DNA from: Fuerstiella marisgermanici
Lineage (GTDB): Bacteria > Planctomycetota > Planctomycetia > Planctomycetales > Planctomycetaceae
Direction of reading: 5' to 3'
Assembly: GCF_001983935.1 (NCBI RefSeq)
Contig: NZ_CP017641.1
Span: forward strand, 3,348,001-3,412,000
Length of the DNA stretch: 64,000 nucleotides
The notes under the pieces were generated by a model. The model worked only from the letters and a program-made list of their open reading frames with translations, did no database searches and was not told the DNA's origin. Of the stretch, positions 52,362-62,467 are shown piece after piece (within the stretch, counting starts at the first letter, position 1; each line of letters starts with the position of its first letter). Both the position numbers and the translations under genes were made by a program.

Positions 52362-54329
52362 TCAGAAGTTCCACTTGCGAATGATTTTGCCACCCGCCGT
52401 TTTCAGGGTGACCGTGGAAATCTTGATCGTCCCGACCGCTGATGACGGATCGATGCGAACAGCGAGCACTGGTTGCTGAGCGGGCAGCGGCACGGAATAG
52501 GTGTGCATCTTGCGATCGTGCTGCACGTCGAATCTCTTGCTACGAGCGGCCGTGAACGGCGGATTCACGCCTTGTTCCTGCCAGAAGATCTGGCCGGGAC
52601 CTGATGAATCGGACGACATCGTGAAGTGAAGCACGAGGCGTTTGGCCGCTGTGGCCTTGGGCAGTCGCGCTGTGATGTGCGGATCACCGCCTGTGCTGGT
52701 AACCACGAGCAACCCATTATTGGTCCACAGTTTTGTGGTGCCCTTCGGCCTCCAGCCAGCCACTGGCTTGGCGCGCCGTTGTTTCTTGGGCGAACTGCTT
52801 TCGCCCTTCAGCTGCGCCTTGCCTTCCAGTTCAGGCTGGTAAGTGGCCGCGTTGAATTTTGGATTTGGAAGCGGGAGAACAGCGTTTGTGTCACTCAGAA
52901 AACCATCAATCAGGGCGTCGAGTTCCATCACGAGGTCGGGGCGTTTTGACGCAAGGTTGTGCTGTTCGCCGATGTCGTTCTGCAAGTCGAATAATTTGTA
53001 GCGGTGCTGTCCATCGTCGCCACCGTAAAAGATGCGGATCAGTTTCCAGGTGCCGCGATGCACACTGACCGAAGGTGGCAACCATTCGGGAATTGGTGGA
53101 CTGTGTGGGAAGTAGGTGAAGATTGCGTCACGATCCAGTGACTTGCCCTCCAACGCGGGCATAATACTGATGCCGTCGAACGACTGATTAGGCTGAGGCT
53201 GGATTGATAACATTTCAAGCAGCGTCGGATAGAAGTCACTGCTTTGAATCACTTCGTCGCTTCGAGAGCCCGCTTCAACCATACCTGGATAAGCCACGAT
53301 GGCCGGCCCGCGGATTCCGCCTTCGTACATATTCGCTTTGCCACCACGCAGCGGATGGTTGCTTGTTGCTGTTGTGCCGTCCACTTCGTTGTACATGTTG
53401 CCTCCGTTGTCTGAAGCGAACACGATGATGGTATTGTCAGCAATGTTCAAACGGTCCAGTGTGTCCAGCAGTGTGCCGACAGCGTCGTCCATGCTTTCAA
53501 TCATTGCGGCGTATGTGGGACTTCGCTGCGGATCGTTAGGGTCAACCTTCTTTCTGTATTGGGCGATCAGATCCTTCTTCGCATCAAAGGGAGCATGCAC
53601 GCTGAACATCCAGTAGTTCAGGAAGAATGGTTTCGCCGTGTGTTGCTCCATAAACGCTACGGCTTCTTCGGCCATGCGGTCTTCGATATGTTCATCGGGA
53701 GTGTTTGCATCGAAGTCGGGGTACTTCCATGGAGCAACATAACTTCCCGCGGGTCCGGGACCAGGCCAGTGAGGAACGTCGACATTAAACCCATGTTCCA
53801 GGGGTGAATACGGAGCTGGGCCGAGATGCCATTTTCCAAAGTGCCCGGTCGCATAGCCGTTGTCTTTCAGCATCTCGGCCAGCGTGTAGTACTTGGTGTC
53901 CAGGCGAGAAACAGACGCGGCGAAAGTCGCCTTGTGATTGGCCGGGCCTGAAGGAGTCGTTGCCGCCTTCAGAATCACTTGCGGCAGGTGGCAATTAGGA
54001 GTCGTAATGCCGGTCCGGGCTGGGCTAAGTCCTGTGAGAATGCTCGCACGCGTTGGCGAGCAAAGCGGGCTGGATGAATAAGCTCGCGTAAACGTCATTC
54101 CGCGTTTCGCAAGTCGTTCGATGTTTGGAGTTTTGTAGAACTTCGTGGTGCCGAAAAGTGTCGTGTCGCTCCAGCCAAGATCGTCTGCAAGGATGAACAC
54201 GATGTTCGGCTTTGCGGGCGCGGCCATCGACGGCGGCAGGATCGCGAAAATCGATGTGCAGGTGACACAGACCAATCGAAGAATCAAAGCGGCCGTTCGT
54301 GGCGTCGTTGGTTTTGACCGATGGAACAC
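52362..54329 (-). CDS. Secreted arylsulfatase (type I, formylglycine)
   Basis: A 655-residue sulfatase with signal peptide ([20 protein letters not shown], then MAA). The catalytic start [15 protein letters not shown] binds calcium, and [11 protein letters not shown] holds the Cys to be converted to formylglycine. Further active-site blocks are [15 protein letters not shown] (calcium-binding Asp-Asn) and [20 protein letters not shown]. The last 130 residues, after the usual end, form a beta-rich C-terminal extension. The enzyme should remove sulfate from polysaccharides, common in marine planctomycetes. A separate maturation enzyme, not in this window, would be required. Confidence 0.94.
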   Translation of the reverse strand: MFHRSKPTTPRTAALILRLVCVTCTSIFAILPPSMAAPAKPNIVFILADDLGWSDTTLFGTTKFYKTPNIERLAKRGMTFTRAYSSSPLCSPTRASILTGLSPARTGITTPNCHLPQVILKAATTPSGPANHKATFAASVSRLDTKYYTLAEMLKDNGYATGHFGKWHLGPAPYSPLEHGFNVDVPHWPGPGPAGSYVAPWKYPDFDANTPDEHIEDRMAEEAVAFMEQHTAKPFFLNYWMFSVHAPFDAKKDLIAQYRKKVDPNDPQRSPTYAAMIESMDDAVGTLLDTLDRLNIADNTIIVFASDNGGNMYNEVDGTTATSNHPLRGGKANMYEGGIRGPAIVAYPGMVEAGSRSDEVIQSSDFYPTLLEMLSIQPQPNQSFDGISIMPALEGKSLDRDAIFTYFPHSPPIPEWLPPSVSVHRGTWKLIRIFYGGDDGQHRYKLFDLQNDIGEQHNLASKRPDLVMELDALIDGFLSDTNAVLPLPNPKFNAATYQPELEGKAQLKGESSSPKKQRRAKPVAGWRPKGTTKLWTNNGLLVVTSTGGDPHITARLPKATAAKRLVLHFTMSSDSSGPGQIFWQEQGVNPPFTAARSKRFDVQHDRKMHTYSVPLPAQQPVLAVRIDPSSAVGTIKISTVTLKTAGGKIIRKWNF

Positions 54330-54694
54330 GGTGCCTCCTGAATAGCGTGGAAAAAGCGGACGGTCGTGAATTGGAATCGACTGGAAGCCAATATGCCGAA
54401 TAAAAACGAATCCTCCGACGGAAAAGGTAAAGATTCCGGAAATTTTGACGCTGTTCGAGTTCGGTGTGAATTGAGCAGCGGATCGTTCGCTTGCTTTGCC
54501 TGCGACAATTCAGCAAACCAATCGGGCCGCGCCGCTACAGACACATGTCTGCCGCAAAGTTGTGATAAACCCGAGGACTGTGAGCGTGTCGGACATGCTT
54601 TACTCACGGTCAGCGTGGTCCTACGATAGCCTCCGATCTGCTGGTGGCACAGCAGGATGACAATCCTACAACTCTTTACGAACGGTTAGAATTC

Positions 54695-55285
54695 ATGCCA
54701 CGAACTATTTCTATGAGCGTCATGACGCTCGTGATCGGAACGCTTGTCAGCGCTGGCGGCAACTCATGTTCAGCAGCGGACGAATACGACTACGACCTGG
54801 TACATTCCTCAGTCGGTTTTAAGGCACGCCATCTTGGCATCAGCTGGATCCATGGCCGGTTCAATGATGTCTCTGGTAATTTTTCACTGGATCGGGAAGA
54901 CCCATCGAAGTCCACTTTCGAACTGACGATCAAAGCCGACAGCGTCGATACGGCCAACAAAGCTCGCGACGAACATCTGCGACAGCCCGACTACTTCGAC
55001 ACGAAACAGTTTCCGCTTATCACATTCAAAAGTACCAGCACGAAAGCCATCAAAGGTGGCTACGAAGTGACCGGGGACTTCACGATGCACGGTAAGACGA
55101 ACAAGGTCACGCTTGTTCTGATGGGTGGCAAGGAACATGACTTCAAGAAAGTCAAACGCGTTGCGTTTTCGACCGAGCTTTCGCTGAAACGCAGCGACTA
55201 TGGTTTCGACCCGAAAGCCATTCGGCCGACTGGCATTGGCGATGAAGCTTTGATCTTTATCGATTGCGAAGGCGTGCGAGAGTAG
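54695..55285 (+). CDS. YceI-family secreted lipid-binding protein
   Basis: The start at 54695 (MPRTISMSVMTLVIGTLVSA) gives a signal peptide. The mature part shows the YceI lipocalin-like pattern: YDYDLVHSSVGFKARHLGIS, SWIHGRFNDVSGNFSLDRED, STFELTIKADSVDTANKARD, EHLRQPDYFDTKQFPLITF, YEVTGDFTMHGKTNKVTL and RSDYGFDP. YceI proteins bind isoprenoid-type lipids in the periplasm; a precise role here is unknown. The next gene starts three bases after its stop, suggesting cotranscription. Confidence 0.9.
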   Translation: MPRTISMSVMTLVIGTLVSAGGNSCSAADEYDYDLVHSSVGFKARHLGISWIHGRFNDVSGNFSLDREDPSKSTFELTIKADSVDTANKARDEHLRQPDYFDTKQFPLITFKSTSTKAIKGGYEVTGDFTMHGKTNKVTLVLMGGKEHDFKKVKRVAFSTELSLKRSDYGFDPKAIRPTGIGDEALIFIDCEGVRE

Positions 55286-55288
55286 CTG

Positions 55289-56206
55289 ATGCCTGAGCCG
55301 CTGTTGTATGTGAAGGCGATGGGGGCTGCCGGTTTCGTCAGTGCGTTATTCGTGCTGGCGATGGCAGCCCTTCGACGTACTGACAGCACGACACGGTGGA
55401 ATTTGGCGAGCGTGCCAGCAATCGGCCTGGGGCTTACCGTCGGTTATTTTGTGCTGTCTTTGCAGCCAGCGTTACCTCCCGTTAACGCCCTCGACCGGCT
55501 GTTGGCAATCATTTTCCCGGCGGCTCTGAGCGTAGAACTGGTCGCTGGATTTCAAAAGACGCCGCAATGGGCGGCCTGGCTTCTGCGAATGGTTTTGGTG
55601 GCGATGATTCCTCGGATCCTGCTGCACGGTTCCGTTTATCTTAGCGGCTCCGACGGTTGGCTTCCGTGGCAGGTCGTCACAACATTGGGCGTGTGCAGCC
55701 TGTTACTGGCGGTCGTTTGGAGTCAGCTTGCTGTGCTGTCCACGCGTGCCGCTGGAGTCTCGCTACCTGTCGCACTCTGCATGGCGATCCAAAGTGCCGC
55801 CGTCACCGTGATGTTGGCGGGTTATATCAATGGCGGTGCCGCAGCGCTGCCGTTGGTTGCAACGCTACTGGCCACGACAGCCGCAATCTGGTTGGTCTCA
55901 ATGCGGTCCACGAGCGCAGTACACGTTTACTGCCCGGCGATTTTGGGAATCGGAGTTGTCGGCTTATTCAGCTTGCTATTTGTTGGGCGATTCTTCGGTC
56001 GGCTTTCAACTCCTGTTGCGATCACGATCCTGGTCGCTCCGCTTCTGTGCTGGACATCGGAAGCGCTGCCGCCGCGGTACAGAAAACCGTGGTTTGTCGG
56101 AACGCTAAGACTGACGCTGGTCGCGATTCCGCTGGTTGTGGTATTGGCACTCGCGAAGATTGATTTCGACCGCGACATGGCCCCGCTGCTGTCGGTCCTT
56201 GATTAA
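55289..56206 (+). CDS. Polytopic membrane protein of unknown function
   Basis: A 305-residue protein with about eight or nine hydrophobic helices (GAAGFVSALFVLAMAAL, VPAIGLGLTVGYFVLSL, LLAIIFPAALSVELVAGF, VVTTLGVCSLLLAVVWSQLA, GVSLPVALCMAIQSAAVTVM, LPLVATLLATTAAIWLVS, AILGIGVVGLFSLLFVGRFF, TLRLTLVAIPLVVVLALA). I recognise no family motif; conserved charged pairs are few. It begins three bases after the YceI gene, whose lipid-binding product may work with it; that is inference. Confidence 0.75.
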   Translation: MPEPLLYVKAMGAAGFVSALFVLAMAALRRTDSTTRWNLASVPAIGLGLTVGYFVLSLQPALPPVNALDRLLAIIFPAALSVELVAGFQKTPQWAAWLLRMVLVAMIPRILLHGSVYLSGSDGWLPWQVVTTLGVCSLLLAVVWSQLAVLSTRAAGVSLPVALCMAIQSAAVTVMLAGYINGGAAALPLVATLLATTAAIWLVSMRSTSAVHVYCPAILGIGVVGLFSLLFVGRFFGRLSTPVAITILVAPLLCWTSEALPPRYRKPWFVGTLRLTLVAIPLVVVLALAKIDFDRDMAPLLSVLD

Positions 56207-56389
56207 CGTTGTGCAGGACACCGTCTGGTGCGAAGCTAACCCACTGCGTTCGCCTCACGTCGCCGACGCCATGTCTTCCTGCACAGAAATCACTTTAACT
56301 TGAGTGCCCTCTGGTACCGGCCGAATCGAGATTCGTGAACTACAGCCGGTGGCGACGAGCGGTATCGGATCACCACTTCGGGCAGACAG

Positions 56390-58276
56390 TCAGCGACGAG
56401 GTATAATTGGCAGCACAACGTGGGAAGGTTGTTCTGCGTCGTGAAAGATCGTCTGATTGGCCGGATGAAACTCCGTCGCCAGCCCAATGTTGTCTCCGCC
56501 CGTATTGGGGTTTCGCAGGTAATACGGAAAGTAGCTGCTGGAAATCTCGACGCGGATGCGATGCCCACGCAGAAAAACGTTGCCGGTCGGCCGCCAGAAA
56601 TCGATGGTGTATTCGTAGGCCTGACTAGGTTTGATGGTACTCAGTTTATGCGCGTTGAAGGCACCGTCGCGCTGAGGGTCCCGGTGGCGGGCACGCATCA
56701 CGCCTTCGCCCAAGAACAGCGCGCGGCCGTCTGGGTGGACGTCTGACAGTCGAATCATCCAGTCCGTATCACCCCGGTCGGTCGCAGCGTATAGTTTGGC
56801 CGTGATCGGACCAATGACTTCAACATCTTCGGTCAGGTCGTCCGTATCATAAACCAGAACGTCGTCGCGTTCGGCCGACTTGCTGATGTCGCGAGGACCG
56901 TCGATGTGACCATTGGTGAATCCGGCCGAAGGCGTGGGATCGTTGGGATCGTAGACATAATGGTCAGATGGTTCAGCGTGTGGCGGTTGGGTATTAAGCG
57001 TCCCGTCACCCGCCGATGAATTCGCGCCACTCTGGCTATGAAGATAAAATTTGGTGAACTGAGTTTCCGGCAGTGGCCAGTCTTTCGCGGCTCGCCATTG
57101 GTTGCGTCCCATCACGAAAATATGAACCGGTGGATCATTCAACACCCCGTCGTCGACGCCCTTCAAGTGATAATCGAACCAGCGAAGCACGTATCCATCC
57201 CAATCAATGATGGCCTCAGGTCCGAAGTCGACTCCTGCGGCCGTTTGATGGCGATTGATAATATGTTCCCACGGTCCAACCACCATTCGTGGACGACGCG
57301 CTGCTGGAGTTCCGCCGTGCTGTTTCATCCCAAGGTAGTTCATGGGGGTGCCGGGAAAATTTGCATCGAACCAGCCGGAGATCGCCAGTGAGGGGACGTT
57401 CACTTTGGCGTAGCTTGCGGGCGTCTGATATGAAATCGCCTTCCAATATTCGCCGTCAGCCGTGTTCTGGCGAATCCATTTTCGCCACCACGATGTTGGT
57501 TTGTAGTTTCGAGTCTTATCGAAATCGATGTAGGGCAGTTTGCTGTAAGCCTGTTCGCGGTTGACAGCAAAACCACCGTACCCGGCGGGCCCGGCAGAAT
57601 GCGGCAGCCGATCGGATAACGCGCCGGCCCAGTCGACCATCCAACAGACAAGGATGCCGTTCTGATACGGACAGTTGACGAGTTGATCGGGTGGCGATAC
57701 TTCTGGCACGATCGCTTTTAACGCCGGCGGTGCCTGAGAAGCGGTCCACCACTGCATCCACCCCATGTACGAAAGGCCATACATTCCCACGTTGCCGTCG
57801 CACCATGGTTGTTCAGAAATCCACTGAACCATGTCGTAACCATCGGTCTTGTGCTTCGGCGAAAACGGATCCCACTCTCCACCGGATTCGAACCGGCCGC
57901 GAGAAGCAACATTGACGACCACATAGCCGCGCGAGGCAAAATTGCGTGCTCGAGCGGCGCCGCCACTTTTGTTGTACGGCGTCTGCATTAGAACGGCCGG
58001 ATGCTGGCCATCGGCTTTTGGCCGAAAGATGTCGATCATCAGGTTGATGCCATCCCGCATCGGCGCCTTTTGGTTCAATTCCGCCACCACCTCAAATTGT
58101 TGCGGCGAATAGTCGCCTGCCTGAGGTGGCTGCGAAATGGCTTGTGCCTCGGCAACGTTGCCATCACCAACGTTCACAACCGCTGGGCTCGCGGCCGGTT
58201 CATCCGCAAAACCGCAGACGGTCATGCTGAGCCACAAGAGTGTAATGTTGTGGTTCATGTGATTGAGAAACTTCAT
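56390..58276 (-). CDS. Secreted CocE/NonD-family hydrolase (X-Pro peptidase S15-like)
   Basis: I use the ATG at 58276 (MKFLNHMNHNITLLWLSMTV); 58258 is also possible, and no clear ribosome site settles it. After a signal peptide comes the alpha/beta-hydrolase core (MRDGINLMIDIFRPKADGQH, PAVLMQTPYNKSGGAARARN, ASRGYVVVNVASRGRFESGG) with nucleophile elbow MYGLSYMGWMQWWTA. A His in VVGPWEHIINRHQT and the C-terminal jelly-roll (RVEISSSYFPYYLRNPNTGG) complete the CocE/S15 plan. It should cleave an ester, amide or X-Pro peptide outside the cytoplasm; the substrate is not determinable. Confidence 0.88.
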   Translation of the reverse strand: MKFLNHMNHNITLLWLSMTVCGFADEPAASPAVVNVGDGNVAEAQAISQPPQAGDYSPQQFEVVAELNQKAPMRDGINLMIDIFRPKADGQHPAVLMQTPYNKSGGAARARNFASRGYVVVNVASRGRFESGGEWDPFSPKHKTDGYDMVQWISEQPWCDGNVGMYGLSYMGWMQWWTASQAPPALKAIVPEVSPPDQLVNCPYQNGILVCWMVDWAGALSDRLPHSAGPAGYGGFAVNREQAYSKLPYIDFDKTRNYKPTSWWRKWIRQNTADGEYWKAISYQTPASYAKVNVPSLAISGWFDANFPGTPMNYLGMKQHGGTPAARRPRMVVGPWEHIINRHQTAAGVDFGPEAIIDWDGYVLRWFDYHLKGVDDGVLNDPPVHIFVMGRNQWRAAKDWPLPETQFTKFYLHSQSGANSSAGDGTLNTQPPHAEPSDHYVYDPNDPTPSAGFTNGHIDGPRDISKSAERDDVLVYDTDDLTEDVEVIGPITAKLYAATDRGDTDWMIRLSDVHPDGRALFLGEGVMRARHRDPQRDGAFNAHKLSTIKPSQAYEYTIDFWRPTGNVFLRGHRIRVEISSSYFPYYLRNPNTGGDNIGLATEFHPANQTIFHDAEQPSHVVLPIIPRR

Positions 58277-58440
58277 TTGGTCGAACTCACAAAGTATCAA
58301 AAACGGGCCGCCGACCCCTTGCTGCTCACCCAGTGAAGGTCAGAGCCTGGATTTCGTTGACAACTTGGGCGAGTCTACTCGGGTGATACGTTGCCGCCAA
58401 TCAATCGCGATGCTGTGTTCAGGGGCTGAAGGGATTGCAA

Positions 58441-58602
58441 GAAATGCAAGTGACGGCACTGGAGACGCCAATCGTCGAAGTCCCTCACGTCGCACGAATC
58501 GATAACCGAAGAATGCTGGTCCCGACAGCCCCTGGCCTGGGCATCGAAATCGCCCCTCAACAGGTCGTGCGTTACCGCGTTGAGTGCTGGTGCACGATTA
58601 CC
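58441..58602 (+). pseudogene. C-terminal remnant of an enolase-superfamily gene
   Basis: In one frame the sequence reads VTALETPIVEVPHVARIDNR then RMLVPTAPGLGIEIAPQQVV, followed by RYRVE. This matches the usual end of mandelate racemase/dehydratase-type enzymes (a PTxPGLGVE-like block near the terminus). No barrel or metal-binding portion remains upstream, so it is a relic. A full enolase-superfamily gene follows 350 bases later, perhaps a replacement or the survivor of a tandem pair. The rest of 58277-58947 shows no gene. Confidence 0.5.
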
Positions 58603-58947
58603 TTCTCGCGATCCCAAATACCGTTCCACAGCGGTACCATTGTGGCTGCGGGGACAGGTCACCATAATGCTGAACCCCGAAACGGCCAATTGACTGGCGA
58701 TGACGGCTCAAATCACGTCGGTGAATCGTTGATGAATGACAACGAAGTCAAACGCTGAATGATTCGCGGCCCGCTACAGTTTGCGGTGGCCGAGGCGTTG
58801 GCATGCAGGTCGTCGTGAATTCGTTCGGCATACCTTCCAACCTAGTCCCACCTCCCAATTTCTTGCGTTTAATTCATGCGGCGGAGCACCGTTTGTCCGC
58901 GCCGTAACCTCACCTGTAAGTTTTATCCCTTCACCGAATGCCCACCC

Positions 58948-60069
58948 ATGAAGATCTCGAAAATCGAAGCGATCCCCGTTCGCATACCTTTAAAGCCGGA
59001 ACGGAGGATGGTTTCTGCACTTGGGAAACATAACGAGTCTCAGTTCGTATTGGTGCGATTGACAACTGACGACGGATTGGAAGGTGTGGGCGAAGCCACC
59101 GCGACACCATGCTGGAGCGGCGAAACGGTTTGGGGGGCGACCGCAATCATTCAGAATCTGCTCGGCCCCGTTGTCAATGGTTGCGATCCGCAGGACATCG
59201 ACACCATCAACCAACGGATGGATGCACTGGCGGTCGACAACTGGTTCGCCAAGTCCGCAATTGAAATGGCGTGTTGGGATGTCGTCGGACGATCGCTCAA
59301 TAAACCGGTCTACGAATTGCTCGGGGGAGCCGTCCGGCCACTGACGATTCGCAACCGGTTCTCGTTGGGAGCTTACACGCCGGAAGTGGCCGCGGAACGA
59401 GCGGCCCGACTGGTGACAACGGGATTCACGACGATCAAGGTGAAAGTTGGAACCGGCGACGATGAAGATGTGGCTCGAGTCAAGGCGGTTAGAGCCGCCA
59501 TTGGTCCGGACGTTGAATTGACGATTGATGCCAACGCCGGATGGTCCGATGCGTCGGCGCGTGCGTGCCTGGCTCAAATGCAGGATTGCAACGTCGCCCT
59601 GGTGGAACAACCGCTGGCTCGTGGCGACTACGCGAACTTAAAGAAGCTGCGTGCCGATCTGGGGATTCGCATCTTGGCGGACGAAAGCTGTTTCGATGAA
59701 GTTCAGCTGCGAGAACTCATTCTTCAGGAATGCTGTGATGCGGTGACGCTTTATCCGGGCAAGCAAGGCGGCCTAAAGAAAGCGTCCGACATGACCCGGC
59801 TGGCCGAACAACACGGCATTCCCTGTACGATTGGCTCAAACCTTGAATGGGACGTCGGCGCTGCTGCCATGATGCACTTTGTGGTGGCCAATTCCAATGT
59901 TCAGATTGAATCCATCCCCGGCGACTGCCTCGGGCCTTCCTATCACGAATTCTCCATCGTCAAAGAGCCACTGAAAATTGAAGGGCCGTTCACGACGTTG
60001 CCGGATCGACCGGGGTTGGGAGTTGACGTTGACTGGGCATGTGTCGAAGACAATCGAATTTCGTTTTGA
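58948..60069 (+). CDS. Enolase-superfamily enzyme (muconate cycloisomerase/dipeptide epimerase-like)
   Basis: The start at 58948 (MKISKIEAIPVRIPLKPERR) fits the family length (373 residues). The N-terminal capping domain contains LVRLTTDDGLEGVGEATATP. The barrel holds the catalytic KVKVG lysines (TTIKVKVGTGDDEDVARVKA), metal ligands in LTIDANAGWSD, VALVEQPLARGD and ILADESCFDE, and the second-base Lys in TLYPGKQGGLKKA. This set fits the muconate-lactonizing subgroup, which includes dipeptide epimerases, N-succinylamino-acid racemases and hydroxyproline dehydratases. The substrate cannot be fixed from sequence; the D-amino-acid genes at the other end of the window make an amino-acid derivative attractive. 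Confidence 0.88.
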   Translation: MKISKIEAIPVRIPLKPERRMVSALGKHNESQFVLVRLTTDDGLEGVGEATATPCWSGETVWGATAIIQNLLGPVVNGCDPQDIDTINQRMDALAVDNWFAKSAIEMACWDVVGRSLNKPVYELLGGAVRPLTIRNRFSLGAYTPEVAAERAARLVTTGFTTIKVKVGTGDDEDVARVKAVRAAIGPDVELTIDANAGWSDASARACLAQMQDCNVALVEQPLARGDYANLKKLRADLGIRILADESCFDEVQLRELILQECCDAVTLYPGKQGGLKKASDMTRLAEQHGIPCTIGSNLEWDVGAAAMMHFVVANSNVQIESIPGDCLGPSYHEFSIVKEPLKIEGPFTTLPDRPGLGVDVDWACVEDNRISF

Positions 60070-60193
60070 CCGAAGCTTCCCCTTTTTTTTACGAATAGAT
60101 CGGTCGCTTGCCGGCAGATCATCCTCATGCCGCTGCTGATTCTAAAACCGTATAAACCGTCGGCGCCCAAGCCAGGACGACAAGGATAAATCC

Positions 60194-62467
60194 ATGACAA
60201 GTGTTCTCAAATCCCGTGTTTCGTCAATCGCCTTAGCATTCAGCTGCCTTGTTGTCCTTTCAGGAACACCATTGCGGGGCCAGTCTGTTGAGGCACCATC
60301 AATTGAAGAAATCAATCAGCGTCTCGCGGGCGGACGTCCTACCAGAATCGTCTGCTTTGGCGACAGTATCACGGGCGTCTACTATCACAGCGGCGGGCAG
60401 CGAGCATGGAATGACATGCTGGGGCTGGCGTTGCAGAAGGCGAATCCACGAGCCAACCTGCAGATGATTAATGCAGGCGTCAGCGGGCACACGACAGTTA
60501 ACGCTCTGGCGCGTATTCAGCGAGATGTTATCGAGAAGAAACCGCATCTGGTTGTAGTCATGTTCGGCATGAATGATGTGACGCGCGTGCCGTTGGGAGC
60601 ATACGAAAAGAATATGCGAGAAATTGTCCAACGCTGTCAGCAAATCGGAGCGGCCGTTGTGTTGTGCACACCGAACGCTGTCTCACATACCCCGGATCGA
60701 CCGGAAGAGAAGCTGGCAACATATGCGGATGTCGTCCGCTCAATCGCTTCCGCGTCGAAGCTGCCGCTCGTCGACTGTTTTGCTGACTGGCAATCGTACC
60801 GCGAAGAAGATCCCGTGGGCTGGTCGCTGATCATGAGCGACGCGATTCACCCGAACATGAACGGGCACGTGCGATTTGCTGAGTTAATGGGAGAAGTCAT
60901 CTGTGGCCGCAGAGCTTCGCTGAAAAATACTCCGGCGCCGTACGACGCATTACAGCACACGTTCGATCGACTGCAGAAAAATGAGACCGTGAAACTCGTC
61001 GCCATGCCGCCCTATGACAGGATCATTCCCGAGCAACTGCGACGACACTTCCCTTCTGCAGAATTTGAAGTGACGGTCTGGCCGACACAGGATAAGTCCG
61101 TCGCTGAACTGCACGAATGGGCAAAGCAAATCCGCGGCCTCAAGCCAAACCTTGTTGTTCCAGCTGTACCGTTGGCTTCGCTTGCCACCGAGCCAGCGAA
61201 ATTCATCAGCGACTACGAATGGATTCTGAACTACAGCTTTCAGTTTGGCGGTCGGCCGTGGGACGTTGTTCCTGTACTGCCCCTCGAAACCGGCGACGCT
61301 ACGGAAGAACAACAGACGAATTTGGAACACGCCAGGATGATTGCCATTGGGAAAGACGTCCGTTTCATCGAAAGGCAAACTGAAGACAAACGTTCTCCGG
61401 CAGACATCGTGAACTCGTGGATCACCGATCAGAAACGAGTATGGCAGGGAGCTCGAAATCACCTGCCGCCAGCAAATGCCAACGTGATGGTTCCCGTTCA
61501 ATCGTGGCCTCATCGGCCCGGGCCGCGTTCCGTGCGAATCTCCGTTCATTATCCGGGCGGACAGTTGCAGAACGTGCATCCGCAGACCGGCATCATGTTG
61601 ACGCTGCACAACTGGGGCGGTGAAGACTGCATTGGCACGGCTGCCCCGGACGCTCTGGCAGACCGACTGAATGTGGTTGCCGTATGTGTGAATTATCTGC
61701 AAAGCGGTCGAACAGATTCTATCGAATCGGCCGAGCCCTACGACTTCGGTTACCTGCAAGCGCTCGACGCTCTGCGAGCTCTGGCCTTTGTCCGAAATGG
61801 CCTGCAGCAAAACAACACGAAGTACGACGATGGCCGCATTTTCTGCACTGGTGGTTCCGGTGGAGGCAACGTCACTTTAATGGCCAACAAACTAGCTCCG
61901 CGAACGTTTGCGTGCGTCATTGACAAGTGCGGCATGAAGAAACTCAGCGACGACATTGCGTTCAATCTGCCAGGCGGTAGCCGATTGAATGCGCGTTGGA
62001 GTCGCGATTCGCAGAGTGTCAACTATCTGTCGACCGATCAGCAGGAGATTCGATTCACGGGACATCCCGAACACCTGAATGCCATGAGATCACTGAAGGC
62101 GTCGAGTAAGATAATTATCGTTCACGGTAAGGATGATGCCGTCTGTCCTTTCGCCGACGCACAGGAACTCGTAGCGAACCTCGAAGCAGCGAAGCTGGAC
62201 GTCGAACACCACTTCATCGGCAAGGAAGACCTTGATGGAAAAGTGTTCACCAGCTCTGGCCATGCACTGGGGAACCGCACTGAGATTGTCATGCAGGTCG
62301 CCGGAAAGTACCTGCAGCCAGACAGCCCCAACGCCCTTCGCCGCACAGGCGACACCGACTTCGATCGCAAGGAACAGATCGAATACCTCACAAAAAACGG
62401 CCGCTTCGTGATTTCCTACGCCGATGGAATCCCGGTTGGTAAATTTGTCCCGACAGAAACGGACTAA
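60194..62467 (+). CDS. Secreted SGNH esterase/alpha-beta hydrolase fusion
   Basis: A 757-residue protein with signal peptide (VSSIALAFSCLVVLSGTPLR). Residues about 45-240 are an SGNH/GDSL esterase: IVCFGDSITGVYYHSGG (Ser), INAGVSGHTTV (Gly), VVMFGMNDVTRV (Asn) and MSDAIHPNMNGH (Asp/His). A second SGNH-like region without clear catalytic residues follows (about 250-400). Residues about 430-725 are an alpha/beta hydrolase with FCTGGSGGGNVTLMA (Ser), VHGKDDAVCPFADA (Asp) and TSSGHALGNRTEI (His). All catalytic sets in the first and last domains are intact, so the protein may remove two kinds of ester from one polymer. Confidence 0.85.
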   Translation: MTSVLKSRVSSIALAFSCLVVLSGTPLRGQSVEAPSIEEINQRLAGGRPTRIVCFGDSITGVYYHSGGQRAWNDMLGLALQKANPRANLQMINAGVSGHTTVNALARIQRDVIEKKPHLVVVMFGMNDVTRVPLGAYEKNMREIVQRCQQIGAAVVLCTPNAVSHTPDRPEEKLATYADVVRSIASASKLPLVDCFADWQSYREEDPVGWSLIMSDAIHPNMNGHVRFAELMGEVICGRRASLKNTPAPYDALQHTFDRLQKNETVKLVAMPPYDRIIPEQLRRHFPSAEFEVTVWPTQDKSVAELHEWAKQIRGLKPNLVVPAVPLASLATEPAKFISDYEWILNYSFQFGGRPWDVVPVLPLETGDATEEQQTNLEHARMIAIGKDVRFIERQTEDKRSPADIVNSWITDQKRVWQGARNHLPPANANVMVPVQSWPHRPGPRSVRISVHYPGGQLQNVHPQTGIMLTLHNWGGEDCIGTAAPDALADRLNVVAVCVNYLQSGRTDSIESAEPYDFGYLQALDALRALAFVRNGLQQNNTKYDDGRIFCTGGSGGGNVTLMANKLAPRTFACVIDKCGMKKLSDDIAFNLPGGSRLNARWSRDSQSVNYLSTDQQEIRFTGHPEHLNAMRSLKASSKIIIVHGKDDAVCPFADAQELVANLEAAKLDVEHHFIGKEDLDGKVFTSSGHALGNRTEIVMQVAGKYLQPDSPNALRRTGDTDFDRKEQIEYLTKNGRFVISYADGIPVGKFVPTETD

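Noticed and set aside
56210-56285. Inverted repeat TGTGCAGGA/TCCTGCACA between two convergent genes as a bidirectional terminator
   Set aside because: The arms are 9 bp but 58 bases apart, with no T-tract; it may be chance.
60070-60193. T-tract near 60084-60091 as an intrinsic terminator of the enolase-superfamily gene
   Set aside because: No convincing stem lies directly before the T run.
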